DNA of 64,000 bases, from NCBI GenBank assembly GCA_003573975.1, contig AP018533.1, positions 2,418,001-2,482,000 of the forward strand, read 5' to 3'. The position numbers and the translations under genes are program-made. The notes below the pieces were generated by a model that worked only from the letters and a program-made list of their open reading frames with translations, was not told the origin of the DNA and searched no databases. Origin of the DNA: Clostridiales bacterium CCNA10 (GTDB lineage: Bacteria > Bacillota > Clostridia > Oscillospirales > Oscillospiraceae). Shown piece by piece: positions 52,397-60,932 of this stretch (position 1 is its first letter; each line of letters opens with the position of its first letter).

Positions 52397-53509
52397 TCAG
52401 CGGGTCTTTTCCCATAGATTCAGCTTGGTCCCAAGGCCCATCTTTTTGGCATTTTCATAGACCGTATAGCCCCAGGCCAGATCCTCAATGGGCATCCCGT
52501 CCATGATAAAGATGACCCGCTCCCGATCGTTTCTGCGGCCCTCCTGCTTCCCGGCAATCACATCGCCCAGGTTGACGATGTCCTTCTGCGGGATCTCTCC
52601 GCTCTCCACCAAATCCATCAGATAGCCGCAGATCCCGCTCAAATTGGCGGCATAACCTCCGGGAAGGCCGCGGAGCTCCTGGGCATATGCCTCGTACATC
52701 TTCCAGTTGTCCACCACGATCCGTGAGCTCTTCATGGTGTCCAGACTCAGCGCCGCACTGGCCGGCAGGGTCAGGAGCACGCCCTCCTTCAGCCACTCAT
52801 CATGGATCTCCGGCGACACCGCCCCCGCGGTAGCGACATTGATCACATCGGCCCCACGGACTGCCGCTTCCACACTCTCTACCGCCACAGCCCGGACGCC
52901 ATAGGTCTCGCTCAGCTCTTGACAGTATTTTGGGGCCGCCTCCTGATTGATGTCATAGATCCGGATTTCCTCCACCTGCTTCAGTACCGCCATCAGCGCG
53001 GCCACACAGGCCCGGCCGATCACACCGGCGCCGATCTCGCTCAAAACTTTTATGTTGTTTTTGGCAAAATACTTGGCGCCCACAGCAGGGATCGCACCCG
53101 TCCGTGTGGAGCTCAGCGCGTTTGCGGAGAGGAAGGCAATGGGAGCCCCGGTATCCGGGTCGTTCAGCAGGGTAGTCAGAATGGAGCGGGGAAGTCCTCT
53201 GTCCCGGTTGGCGATGTTGGAGCCGTACCACTTTTCTCCGCACACATTGAAGCGGCCTCCCAGATAGGCCACCAGAGCCATAAAGCGGCGGTCCGGACCT
53301 TTCACCGGCATATTGGGGAAGGGAGTCTCCTTCGGAAAATAGATCTTGATCCCATGGGCATTCTGGTTTGGCGTGCCCATCAGATAGTCTCCCTGGCCCA
53401 GCAGACTGAACATCTCGTCCATCACTTCGATACAGCGCGGCATATCCTTGGCCCCAGCCTGAACAGCCTCCTCCTCTGTCAAAAACAGAAAATCAAGCCT
53501 TTCGTCCAT
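52397..53509 (-). CDS. Ornithine cyclodeaminase/mu-crystallin family enzyme
   Basis: A 370-residue NAD(P)-dependent enzyme. The Rossmann motif is SEIGAGVIGRACVAALM (residues about 165-180); RTGAIPAVGAKYFA before it and DVINVATAG after it fit the family. True ornithine cyclodeaminases make proline from ornithine; close clostridial relatives also carry the name tyramine oxidase subunit B, which I cannot exclude. It is the first gene behind a sigma-54 promoter. ATG at 53509 with AAAGGA about eleven bases upstream; an earlier in-frame start is possible. Confidence 0.85.
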   Translation of the reverse strand: MDERLDFLFLTEEEAVQAGAKDMPRCIEVMDEMFSLLGQGDYLMGTPNQNAHGIKIYFPKETPFPNMPVKGPDRRFMALVAYLGGRFNVCGEKWYGSNIANRDRGLPRSILTTLLNDPDTGAPIAFLSANALSSTRTGAIPAVGAKYFAKNNIKVLSEIGAGVIGRACVAALMAVLKQVEEIRIYDINQEAAPKYCQELSETYGVRAVAVESVEAAVRGADVINVATAGAVSPEIHDEWLKEGVLLTLPASAALSLDTMKSSRIVVDNWKMYEAYAQELRGLPGGYAANLSGICGYLMDLVESGEIPQKDIVNLGDVIAGKQEGRRNDRERVIFIMDGMPIEDLAWGYTVYENAKKMGLGTKLNLWEKTR

Positions 53510-53576
53510 CTTAAACAGTCCTTTCCTTTGTTGTCTACGGTTTTCCCGCAAATCGGGCGTCTGCCCTTTATTAGAA

Positions 53577-53591
53577 GCAAGAACTGTGCCA
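53577..53591 (-). promoter_or_regulatory. Sigma-54 (-24/-12) promoter
   Basis: Minus-strand TGGCAC, five bases, TTGC: a perfect match to the consensus with correct GG/GC spacing, about 70 bases before the cyclodeaminase start. It fits the adjacent sigma-54 activator. Confidence 0.9.
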
Positions 53592-53625
53592 ACTTGATAT
53601 TCTGTTTTTTTATCTTAAAGATTCA

Positions 53626-53638
53626 TTTTCCGAACACA
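53626..53638 (-). promoter_or_regulatory. Copy 2 of the 13-bp motif, candidate activator site
   Basis: Same 13 bases as at 50823-50835. It lies about 35 bases upstream of the -24 element, close for an enhancer site but in the right direction. Confidence 0.45.
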
Positions 53639-53715
53639 AAACGGTCACATTTTGGCGGACTTACAAAAAAATCCTGCTCTTTTTCGGGCAGCTCCCTGCC
53701 CAAAAAGAGGCAGTT

Positions 53716-54243
53716 CTACTGGCGGTGATACCATTGCAGGCAGGCCCGGTCCCCGTTTTGCCGGAGAATCAAGCCGGAAATAGCCAGATCCCCAATCAGG
53801 GCGGCCAGGACCGCCCAGGACACCGGGGCCGGGATGCCGTCCGCCAGGCGGGCCACAGCCGGATGGACCAGATACACCAGGGGGAGGATCAACAGGCTCC
53901 AGGCCAGGGCAAAGGGTAGGCAAACCCGGCCGTGGATGCTGCCCGTCAGCCCGTCATAATTCCAGAAGGAGACCCGAAGCACCCGCTCATAGAACAGAGC
54001 CATCCCATACTCCACTCCGGTGGCCGCCGCTCCTCCCGCCACCACCAGCAAAAGGGGCCGCTCCAGCACCCACGGGGGCAGCAGAAGCACTACACAGGCC
54101 CCCAGGCCGTACACCGGACACAGAGGCAGCAGCAATAAGCACTTCCGGTCCCGCCTCCCACCGGTCCACCGGGCATACCCCACCTCCAGCAGGAAGCCCA
54201 GAAAGCTGTACCAGATAAAATACCAGATCCATTCCAAAGCCAT
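53716..54243 (-). CDS. CmpB-type putative ABC transporter permease (DUF1113-like)
   Basis: A 175-residue membrane protein with five spans. WIWYFIWYSFLGFLLEVGYARWTGGR and the later FWNYDGLTGSIHGRVCLPFALAW are strong signatures of the ABC_trans_CmpB family. Despite the family name, no ATPase or other transporter gene accompanies it and a transport role is unproved. GGAGG lies only four bases before the ATG. Confidence 0.85.
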   Translation of the reverse strand: MALEWIWYFIWYSFLGFLLEVGYARWTGGRRDRKCLLLLPLCPVYGLGACVVLLLPPWVLERPLLLVVAGGAAATGVEYGMALFYERVLRVSFWNYDGLTGSIHGRVCLPFALAWSLLILPLVYLVHPAVARLADGIPAPVSWAVLAALIGDLAISGLILRQNGDRACLQWYHRQ

Positions 54244-54335
54244 CTACCTCCGCACCTGTCTATTTCACACAGATATATGGTGTGTCCGCCGGGAAAAATC
54301 ATGCGCCGCCAAACCGGAAAAATCGCGCTTGGTGG

Positions 54336-54364
54336 TTGAAGGGCCATGCGCTTTGTGATAGAAT
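54336..54364 (+). promoter_or_regulatory. Promoter of pyrB
   Basis: TTGAAG, 17-base spacer, TAGAAT. No PyrR-type attenuator is visible in the short leader. Confidence 0.6.
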
Positions 54365-54403
54365 AACACGAATTGGAATGAAGCGAGGAAAGGAAGGGCC
54401 GCA

Positions 54404-55465
54404 ATGCGACATTTGATCGATTTTGGTGATTTGACCCGTGAGGAGTGGGAGCGCCTGTACGCCAGGACCAGCGAGATCATCGATGCTCCGGAACAGTTCA
54501 TTGACGCCTGCCGGGGCCGGGTCTCCTGCAACCTGTTTTATGAGCCGTCCACCCGCACCAACTTCTCCTTTCAAACGGCTATGATGCGTCTGGGGGGCTC
54601 CGTGTTTGGCTTTGCGGATCCCAACTCCTCCTCGGTGTCCAAGGGCGAGTCCATAAAGGACACGGTCAAAATGGTCTCCAACTACGCCGACGTGGTGGTC
54701 ATGCGCACCCCCTGGGAGGGCTCTGCCAAGGCGGCCTCCCTGTACTCCAATGTCCCGGTGGTCAACGCCGGGGACGGCGGCCATATGCACCCCACTCAGA
54801 CCATGGCAGACCTGACCACCATCACCCGCCTGCGGGGCGGCGTGGACGGGCTGTGCGTTGGGCTGTGCGGCGACCTGAAAAACGGCCGCACGGTCCACTC
54901 TCTCATCAAGGCCCTGGCCAAGTTCAACGACATCAAGTTCTTTCTGATCTCCCCCCGGGAACTGGCTGTCCCGGACTATATGCGCGTCTTTATGCGGGAG
55001 CATCAGATGTGGTTCACCGAGGTCACCGGCCTGGAGGCGGTCATCCCTCAGCTGGACGTGCTGTACATGACCCGCATCCAGAAGGAGCGCTTTGTGGACC
55101 CCCTGGAGTACGAGCGCAACAAGGGCATCTATGTCCTCACCCGCCGCAAGCTGGAGCGGGCCCGCCCTGATATGCTGGTCATGCACCCCCTGCCTCGGGT
55201 GGACGAGATCACAGTGGACGTGGACGACGACCCCCGCGCCGTCTACTTCCAGCAGGCCCGGTATGGGATGTTCGCCCGCATGGCCCTTCTGGAGCACCTG
55301 GCCCTCCAGCCCCGGGACGAGTACCCCGCTCCAGTGGAGATCGGCACGCGCCCCATCTGCCGCAATCCCCGCTGCATCACCCAAACGGAGCACTACCTGC
55401 CCCCTCTGGTCAAAAGGATTGGCGGCGTGGACTGCTGCGGCTTCTGTGACGCGGCCCTGGGCTGA
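54404..55465 (+). CDS. pyrB: Aspartate carbamoyltransferase with PyrI-like zinc tail
   Basis: A 353-residue enzyme for the first committed step of pyrimidine synthesis. Carbamoyl-phosphate site: FYEPSTRTNFSF and HPTQTMADLTTI; aspartate site: VMHPLPRVDEI. After the usual PyrB end (about residue 305) come about 45 residues with CRNPRCITQTEHYLPPL and CCGFCD, the C-x4-C ... C-x2-C zinc ribbon normally found at the end of the regulatory chain PyrI. The nucleotide-binding part of PyrI is missing. No other pyr gene is nearby. Confidence 0.92.
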   Translation: MRHLIDFGDLTREEWERLYARTSEIIDAPEQFIDACRGRVSCNLFYEPSTRTNFSFQTAMMRLGGSVFGFADPNSSSVSKGESIKDTVKMVSNYADVVVMRTPWEGSAKAASLYSNVPVVNAGDGGHMHPTQTMADLTTITRLRGGVDGLCVGLCGDLKNGRTVHSLIKALAKFNDIKFFLISPRELAVPDYMRVFMREHQMWFTEVTGLEAVIPQLDVLYMTRIQKERFVDPLEYERNKGIYVLTRRKLERARPDMLVMHPLPRVDEITVDVDDDPRAVYFQQARYGMFARMALLEHLALQPRDEYPAPVEIGTRPICRNPRCITQTEHYLPPLVKRIGGVDCCGFCDAALG

Positions 55466-55473
55466 GGACTCCG

Positions 55474-55498
55474 CCGGCGGGGCTGGACGCCCCGCCGG
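55474..55498 (+). terminator. Hairpin terminator after pyrB
   Basis: Ten-base GC stem (55474-55483 with 55489-55498), five-base loop, weak T tail. Confidence 0.6.
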
Positions 55499-55536
55499 GG
55501 AAATTTTCGCTCCGGGAGAAAAAATTAAAAAAAGGA

Positions 55537-55566
55537 TTGACAAACCTCTGCATTCTATGTTATGAT
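55537..55566 (+). promoter_or_regulatory. Promoter of the tRNA cluster
   Basis: TTGACA, 18-base spacer, TATGAT, with an A-rich stretch before it that could act as an UP element. Confidence 0.7.
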
Positions 55567-55600
55567 TTCCTGGCCGATGTGAGAGGAACACGCTGTCCAT

Positions 55601-55674
55601 GCGGGTGTAGTTCAATGGTAGAATCCCAGCCTTCCAAGCTGGTCGCGTGGGTTCGATTCCCATCACCCGCTCCA
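55601..55674 (+). tRNA. tRNA-Gly (anticodon TCC)
   Basis: Full cloverleaf: acceptor GCGGGTG with CACCCGC, anticodon loop CTTCCAA, T arm GGTTCGATTCC, encoded CCA. Confidence 0.95.
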
Positions 55675-55677
55675 TAC

Positions 55678-55754
<77 letters not shown>

Positions 55755-55806
55755 CTTCTTCAGAAGTCGGGCGCTGAAGCGGTTCCTTTCACAGTCATCC
55801 GAGATG

Positions 55807-55883
<77 letters not shown>

Positions 55884-55947
55884 TAACATAGGCGGAGGGG
55901 CCGGAGCTGCGGCTCCGGCCCCTCGCTTTTTTCGTCTCTTGCGATAT

Positions 55948-56022
55948 AGGGGTGTAGCCAAGTGGTAAGGCAAGGGACTTTGACTCCCTCACTCGCTGGT
56001 TCGAGTCCAGCCATCCCTGCCA
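55948..56022 (+). tRNA. tRNA-Gln (anticodon TTG)
   Basis: Acceptor AGGGGTG with CATCCCT (one wobble), anticodon loop CTTTGAC, T arm GGTTCGAGTCC, encoded CCA. Confidence 0.95.
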
Positions 56023-56049
56023 TTTTCTTCCCCCCACATCTTTTCAAAT

Positions 56050-56125
56050 GACTCAGTAGCTCAGTTGGTAGAGCAACTGCCTTTTAAGCCGTGGGTCCGG
56101 GGTTCGAGTCCCCGCTGGGTCACCA
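56050..56125 (+). tRNA. tRNA-Lys (anticodon TTT)
   Basis: Acceptor GACTCAG with CTGGGTC, anticodon loop CTTTTAA, encoded CCA. It is the last tRNA before the accessory cluster. Confidence 0.95.
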
Positions 56126-56146
56126 AAAAGAAGGACACGACATAAG

Positions 56147-56191
56147 GCATAAGCCCCATAGGTACACAATGTGAACCTATGGGGCTTATGC
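56147..56191. repeat. 45-bp near-perfect palindrome after the tRNA cluster
   Basis: Seventeen-base perfect arms (56147-56163 and 56175-56191), and inside them CAC/GTG pairs around AAT. There is no T run on the plus strand. It may end the tRNA transcript or be left from a mobile element. Confidence 0.65.
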
Positions 56192-56224
56192 TATGTATGG
56201 GGCAAATCATTGAAAACAGACCGG

Positions 56225-56262
56225 CTGACGGATGGCACCCATGATTGGGAGCCGCCCGTCAG
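56225..56262 (-). terminator. Terminator of the ABC half-transporter operon
   Basis: CTGACGG with CCGTCAG, plus inner pairs, followed on the minus strand by CCGGTCTGTTTTC. Confidence 0.6.
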
Positions 56263-56272
56263 TCGTTCTGCT

Positions 56273-58027
56273 TTATTTCTTACACAACAGCCGCCACTGG
56301 GCGCTCTCGCTCTGAAGCTCCACCATACGGCGGTAGAGGCCGCCCTGCTCCATCAGCTCCGCCGGGGTGCCCTGCTGGACCACATGGCCGTCCTCCAGCA
56401 CCACGATGTGGTCGGCCCCCGCCACGGTGCGCATCCGGTGGGCTATCACCAGCACTGTCTTGCCTTGAAGCAGACGGGAGAGGGCGGTCTGGACGGCACT
56501 CTCGTTCTCCACGTCCAGGCTGGCGGTGGCCTCGTCCAGCAGCACCACCGGCGCGTCCTTTAGAAGTGCCCGGGCGATGGAGATCCGCTGCCGCTCCCCG
56601 CCGGAAAGGGTGGAGCCGTTCTCCCCGATCACCGTCTGGTAGCCCTGGGGCAGTTTGCGGATAAATTCGTCACATTGGGCGGCCCTGGCGGCCTCCAGCA
56701 CCTCCTCGTCAGTGGCACCCCGGCGGCCCAGACGGATGTTCTCCATCACCGTGTCCCGGAACAGCACTACATCCTGGAACACCATGGAGTAGGAGCGCAG
56801 GAGGGTCTCCGGGTCTACCGTGGACACATCCGTCCCACCTAAAAGCACCTTCCCGCCGGTGACGTCCCAGAACCGGGCGGCCAGCTTGCAGGCGGTAGAC
56901 TTCCCGCCGCCGGAGGGGCCGATGAGAGCGGTCACTTCTCCCTGCTTGGCCGTGAAGCTCACATCGTCAAGCACTCCCGCACCCTCCCGGTAGGCAAAGG
57001 AGACATGGTCAAAGGTGATGTCGTAGCGGTCGGGACGGAAGTCCTCTGTTCCCGTCTGCACCGGCTGCTCCAGGATGGAGCGCATCCGTTCAATCTGCAG
57101 CTTGGTGTTGAAGGTGGCGGCGATGTTCTGGAGCACCACTCCCAGAGGATCGTACAGCCGGGCGGCGGCAAAGAGGAAGCCCAGGAAATAGAGGAAGGAG
57201 AGCTCCCCGGCCAGCAGCAGTGCCCCGCCGGTGAGCACCGTGGTGGCAAGTCCCAGCCGCAGGAAGGCTTGAGCGGAGCACACGAACACACCGGTGGCCA
57301 GCTCGGACCGGATGGAACTACCTTCCATGGCGGCCAGCTTTGCCTCCAGGTCGCCAAGATACCGCTCCTGCCGGTGGCAGGCCTTGATGTCCCGGATGGT
57401 CTCCAGCCCCTCCTGGATGCAGTCGGCCACCGCCCGCTTGTTCAGGATGTTTTTTGTCCCGAAGGCATCCTGAATCTTTTTGGAGCCCGCCGTCAGCGCA
57501 ACCGCCACGGGCACCACCCACAGCACCGCCAGGGCCATGCGCCAGTCGCAGGCGAACATGCACACCCCGATCACCAGCGTGGAGCCGATGGAGGCAAACA
57601 GTTGGGGAACATAGTGGGAGAACATCTGGTCCAGGCTGGAGCAGTCGGCGATCATGGTGGAGGTCAGGTCGCTGAGATCCCGGTTCCCGAAAAAGGACAG
57701 GGGAAGCCTGCGCAGCGTCTCCGCCAGGCTCACCCGGCGGTTTGCGCTCTCCCGGTAGGTGGCGATATAGAGGGAGGCGTACTGGAACCAGTGAAGGACG
57801 AACAGTAGGACCAGCACCGCCAGGGCAAAGCCCACATAGAGCCAGAACCCGTCCGTGGGACTGCCGCCGCCCTCCAGACAGCCAAGCAGGTGTTGAATTG
57901 TAAACAGGACTGCCCCGATGGGGAACATAAGAGCCAGATTGCACACGAAGCACCAAATCACGGCCTTCACCAGGTCTTTGGCTCCCTTCTCGCTGAGGGC
58001 GAAGATGTGCTGTAATTTCTTTATCAT
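56273..58027 (-). CDS. ABC half-transporter B (membrane and ATPase domains fused), IrtB/YbtQ-like
   Basis: A 584-residue type IV ABC protein: six spans in residues about 20-310, then ATPase with Walker A GPSGGGKST, signature LSGGERQRISIARALL and Walker B VVLLDEATASLD. The gene starts inside the stop of the preceding half-transporter (ATGA), so they form a heterodimer. The pair, with an AraC regulator upstream, resembles IrtAB and YbtPQ, which have an exporter fold but import iron-siderophore complexes. AAAGGAGG precedes the ATG. Confidence 0.9.
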   Translation of the reverse strand: MIKKLQHIFALSEKGAKDLVKAVIWCFVCNLALMFPIGAVLFTIQHLLGCLEGGGSPTDGFWLYVGFALAVLVLLFVLHWFQYASLYIATYRESANRRVSLAETLRRLPLSFFGNRDLSDLTSTMIADCSSLDQMFSHYVPQLFASIGSTLVIGVCMFACDWRMALAVLWVVPVAVALTAGSKKIQDAFGTKNILNKRAVADCIQEGLETIRDIKACHRQERYLGDLEAKLAAMEGSSIRSELATGVFVCSAQAFLRLGLATTVLTGGALLLAGELSFLYFLGFLFAAARLYDPLGVVLQNIAATFNTKLQIERMRSILEQPVQTGTEDFRPDRYDITFDHVSFAYREGAGVLDDVSFTAKQGEVTALIGPSGGGKSTACKLAARFWDVTGGKVLLGGTDVSTVDPETLLRSYSMVFQDVVLFRDTVMENIRLGRRGATDEEVLEAARAAQCDEFIRKLPQGYQTVIGENGSTLSGGERQRISIARALLKDAPVVLLDEATASLDVENESAVQTALSRLLQGKTVLVIAHRMRTVAGADHIVVLEDGHVVQQGTPAELMEQGGLYRRMVELQSESAQWRLLCKK

Positions 58028-59808
58028 ACCGCTGCCTCCTTTCCGACCTTCCACTGGGCGCTGCGTTGATAGTCCGCCCACATGGCGGCGTAGACGCCGT
58101 TTTTCTCCAATAGGGCACTGTGGCTGCCCTGTTCCGCAATCTTTCCTTCGTTTAAGACGATGATGCTATCCGCGTTCTGCACCGTGGACAGCCGGTGGGC
58201 GATCATCAGCACTGTTTTGTTCCGGGTCAGCGTCTCAAAGGCCTTTTGGATCTGATGCTCATTCTCCGGGTCGGCAAAGGCGGTGGCCTCGTCCAGCACC
58301 ACGATAGGGGCGTCCTTCAAAATGGCCCGGGCCAGGGCGATGCGCTGCTGTTCCCCACCGGAGAGGTAAACGCCCCTGGCTCCCACCACCGTGTCCAGCC
58401 CATGGGGCAGTTTTTCCAGGATGTCATCGCACTGGGCGGCATGGGCGGCGGCAAGCACCTCCTCCCGGGAGGCATCCGGCCGGGCAGCCCGGATATTTTC
58501 CAGCAAGCTCTCCTTGAACAGCCGGGTATCCTGAAACACAAAGGCCACCTGCCCCATGAGGGCAGCGATGTCCAGCTTCCGCACGTCCGCGCCGCCCACG
58601 GTGACGCTGCCGCTGTCCACATCCCAGAACCGGGGGATCAGGCTGGCGGCGGTGGTCTTGCCCCCGCCGGAGGGTCCCACCAGAGCCACCACTTCACCGG
58701 GCCGGACAGAAAAACTCACATCCTCCAGCGCGGGCCGGTCCGCACCGGGGTAGGTGAAGGTCACATGGTCAAAGGCCACGGCGTCACTGGCTGGCCTTTT
58801 TTGGACCTTCGGCTCCTCCATGGGCTGTTGGCTCAGGATCTCATCCAGACGGCCGATGGCCTCGTCGGCCTCCATCACCGCCTCGCTCATATACATGATG
58901 CGGTTGATCATCTGGCCGCAGGCAGGAGCGAACAGGGCGTAGAAGATCAGGTTCACCAGCGCCGTCCGCACGTCCCCGCCGGAGGCGATGAGCAGCGCTG
59001 CCGGGATCAGCAGGGCGAAGGCCCCGTTGATGAAGGTGAGGAAGCAGGTCTGGCCTGTCCGGCAGCTCATGGCGTACTGGCTGGCCAGGTTGCTGTAATC
59101 CTGAATGGCAGCGTAGAAGGCCTTGAAGGAGTAGACCGTCTGCTGGAACATCTTTACCACCGGAATGCCCCGGACATACTCCACCGCCTCGCCGCTCATG
59201 CGCTCGATCTCCTTTTGATAGCGGTGGAAGAAGCCGGCATTTTTGCCGCCCATCATCAGGCACATGGACAGCAAAGCCAGCACCATGGTGAGCAGGCACA
59301 GAAGGCCCATCCGCCAGTCAAAGAGGAACAGCACGACGATGGCAGCGATGGGTGTCACCGCCGTGGCGGCCAGGTCGGGGAGCTTGTGGGCCAGCAGGTC
59401 CTCGGTGAGCCCGGCGTTGTCGTCGATGAGCTTGCGCAGCCGCCCCGATTGATTCCCGGTAAAAAAGCCCAGGGGGAGCTTCAGCACATGGGTCATAGCG
59501 GCGCGCCGGATGTTCCGGGCGGTGCGGAAGGCGGCGATATGGGTGGACATAAGGGCGGCAAAGTACAGCAGGATGCTGCCAATGGCAAACCACACCGCCA
59601 TCCAGCCAAAACGGCCCAGATCCCCGGCCCCGTCCAGGCTGGGCCAGGCGGCCAGTATGCTTCTGGCCACCAGCCAGACACACAGATACGGTGCCAGCCC
59701 CAGCACCGCCGACAGGGCGGACAGGACACAGCCCAGGATCGTCAGGTTTTTGTGCCCGCCCGCATAGCCCAGGATGCGGGTCAGACTGCTTGGTTTCTTT
59801 TGCTTCAA
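58024..59808 (-). CDS. ABC half-transporter A (membrane and ATPase domains fused), IrtA/YbtP-like
   Basis: A 594-residue type IV ABC protein. Six spans, ATPase with Walker A GPSGGGKTT, signature LSGGEQQRIALARAIL and the special ending LDEATAFADPENE; this Ala-Asp-Pro-Glu-Asn variant is known to me from the IrtAB/YbtPQ-type transporters. The start is TTG 59808 with AAGGAGGG eight bases upstream. Encoded downstream of the TetR gene. Confidence 0.9.
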   Translation of the reverse strand: MKQKKPSSLTRILGYAGGHKNLTILGCVLSALSAVLGLAPYLCVWLVARSILAAWPSLDGAGDLGRFGWMAVWFAIGSILLYFAALMSTHIAAFRTARNIRRAAMTHVLKLPLGFFTGNQSGRLRKLIDDNAGLTEDLLAHKLPDLAATAVTPIAAIVVLFLFDWRMGLLCLLTMVLALLSMCLMMGGKNAGFFHRYQKEIERMSGEAVEYVRGIPVVKMFQQTVYSFKAFYAAIQDYSNLASQYAMSCRTGQTCFLTFINGAFALLIPAALLIASGGDVRTALVNLIFYALFAPACGQMINRIMYMSEAVMEADEAIGRLDEILSQQPMEEPKVQKRPASDAVAFDHVTFTYPGADRPALEDVSFSVRPGEVVALVGPSGGGKTTAASLIPRFWDVDSGSVTVGGADVRKLDIAALMGQVAFVFQDTRLFKESLLENIRAARPDASREEVLAAAHAAQCDDILEKLPHGLDTVVGARGVYLSGGEQQRIALARAILKDAPIVVLDEATAFADPENEHQIQKAFETLTRNKTVLMIAHRLSTVQNADSIIVLNEGKIAEQGSHSALLEKNGVYAAMWADYQRSAQWKVGKEAAV

Positions 59809-59869
59809 AGTGATCCCTCCTTGTCAAAATAGTTAGTTATTGCTAACTTATATCCAAAAAAGATAGGGG

Positions 59870-60484
59870 TCAAGCCCCCATCAATTTCAGCCATCCGGCA
59901 GTGTAGAAATCGCGGAGTTGATCCACATCCCGCAAAGCCTGTTCCCGGGGCATATCGTGGATCACGATCTCGAAGATGCCGCTCATCATCCCGCTGGCGA
60001 TGATGTGACACAGGGATTTGTCCAGCATAGGAATGTCCTTCCCCAGGCGGCGGAGCACTTCTATGTATTGGAGGGTGTATTCTACCTCCACCTCCACCAT
60101 GTTGTGGACAAAGTGCTCGTAGCTGGTGCCCTCCGAGCGGGTGAGGAGCAACTTCACCGGCTCCCGGTGGTCGCAGATATAGTCTACCATCCAATGGACA
60201 CACTGACTGGACTCCAGCCCCATATGATCGGGCCGCTGCTCCTCGGGCAGCTCGGCAAAGGAAGTCTGCGCCTCCATGAACCTGCCCATGAGGGCGGCGG
60301 CGTGGGGCTCCACCAAGGCATTAAACAGGGCCTCCTTGCTGGAGAAGTAGCCGTAAAAGGCCCCGGTAGTCACTCCGGCGTTCTTTACGATCTGCCGCAG
60401 GGAGGCACCCTGAAATCCTTTATCCAGGAACTCCGCCAGCGCAGCTTCCTGGATCTTCTCCAGGGTGGCGGTGGTCTCTTCCAT
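59870..60484 (-). CDS. TetR/AcrR-family regulator
   Basis: A 204-residue repressor. HTH in residues about 22-45 (ASLRQIVKNAGVTTGAFYGYFSSKEALF), ligand domain without recognisable specificity. It leads the operon with the two half-transporters (gap about 60 bases), and a palindrome at its own promoter suggests self-control. Confidence 0.92.
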   Translation of the reverse strand: MEETTATLEKIQEAALAEFLDKGFQGASLRQIVKNAGVTTGAFYGYFSSKEALFNALVEPHAAALMGRFMEAQTSFAELPEEQRPDHMGLESSQCVHWMVDYICDHREPVKLLLTRSEGTSYEHFVHNMVEVEVEYTLQYIEVLRRLGKDIPMLDKSLCHIIASGMMSGIFEIVIHDMPREQALRDVDQLRDFYTAGWLKLMGA

Positions 60485-60506
60485 TGTGACAGCCTCCTTA
60501 TAGCAC

Positions 60507-60552
60507 TGTTATATAACAATGTTATAGTATAGCTGTCCGGCTCATTTGTCAA
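60507..60552 (-). promoter_or_regulatory. TetR-controlled promoter and operator
   Basis: Minus-strand TTGACA (60547-60552), 17-base spacer, TACTAT (60524-60529). The perfect palindrome TGTTATATAACA (60507-60518) lies over the expected start site and is the likely operator. Confidence 0.65.
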
Positions 60553-60585
60553 GAGGTGGAAGAAAATTTTCCCACGGCGCACGAT

Positions 60586-60618
60586 GAAAATACCCCGGCG
60601 TACCACTGCACGCCGGGG
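60586..60618 (-). terminator. Intrinsic terminator after the small membrane protein gene
   Basis: Nine-base stem CCCCGGCGT (60593-60601) with 60610-60618, followed on the minus strand by TATTTTC. Confidence 0.7.
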
Positions 60619-60640
60619 CATTCGAGAATAAAATCGTCGC

Positions 60641-60874
60641 TTACGGTTTGCGCCGGAAAAGATACGCCGCGCCGAAGAGGCCCAAAAGAACACCGCCCAG
60701 GATCTGAAAACCCGTTACCGCGCTCTGCATGAGCAGCACAAAGCTCTGGGTATCCATTCCGCCGCCATTGGCCGACAGATACGCCCAGGCGTAATTGTCT
60801 CCCAAGGGCACCGCCAGCAGCACCAGCAACGCGCCGACCAAAGCACCGATTAGATAGAATATTTCCTTCTTCAT
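60641..60874 (-). CDS. Small membrane protein, two spans, unknown
   Basis: A 77-residue protein with two hydrophobic helices (LIGALVGALLVLLAVPLG and AVTGFQILGGVLLGLFGAAYLF) and a short Gly/Asn-rich loop with MDTQSF between them. I do not recognise a family. It lies 60 bases after the metal ATPase gene in the same direction, so it could be an accessory subunit. AAGGAAATAT precedes the start, a modest ribosome site. Confidence 0.7.
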   Translation of the reverse strand: MKKEIFYLIGALVGALLVLLAVPLGDNYAWAYLSANGGGMDTQSFVLLMQSAVTGFQILGGVLLGLFGAAYLFRRKP

Positions 60875-60932
60875 ATTCAGCCCTCCATTCAGTCGATGAT
60901 TAAAATAAGCTCATGCGGGGATCTTCCGAACT

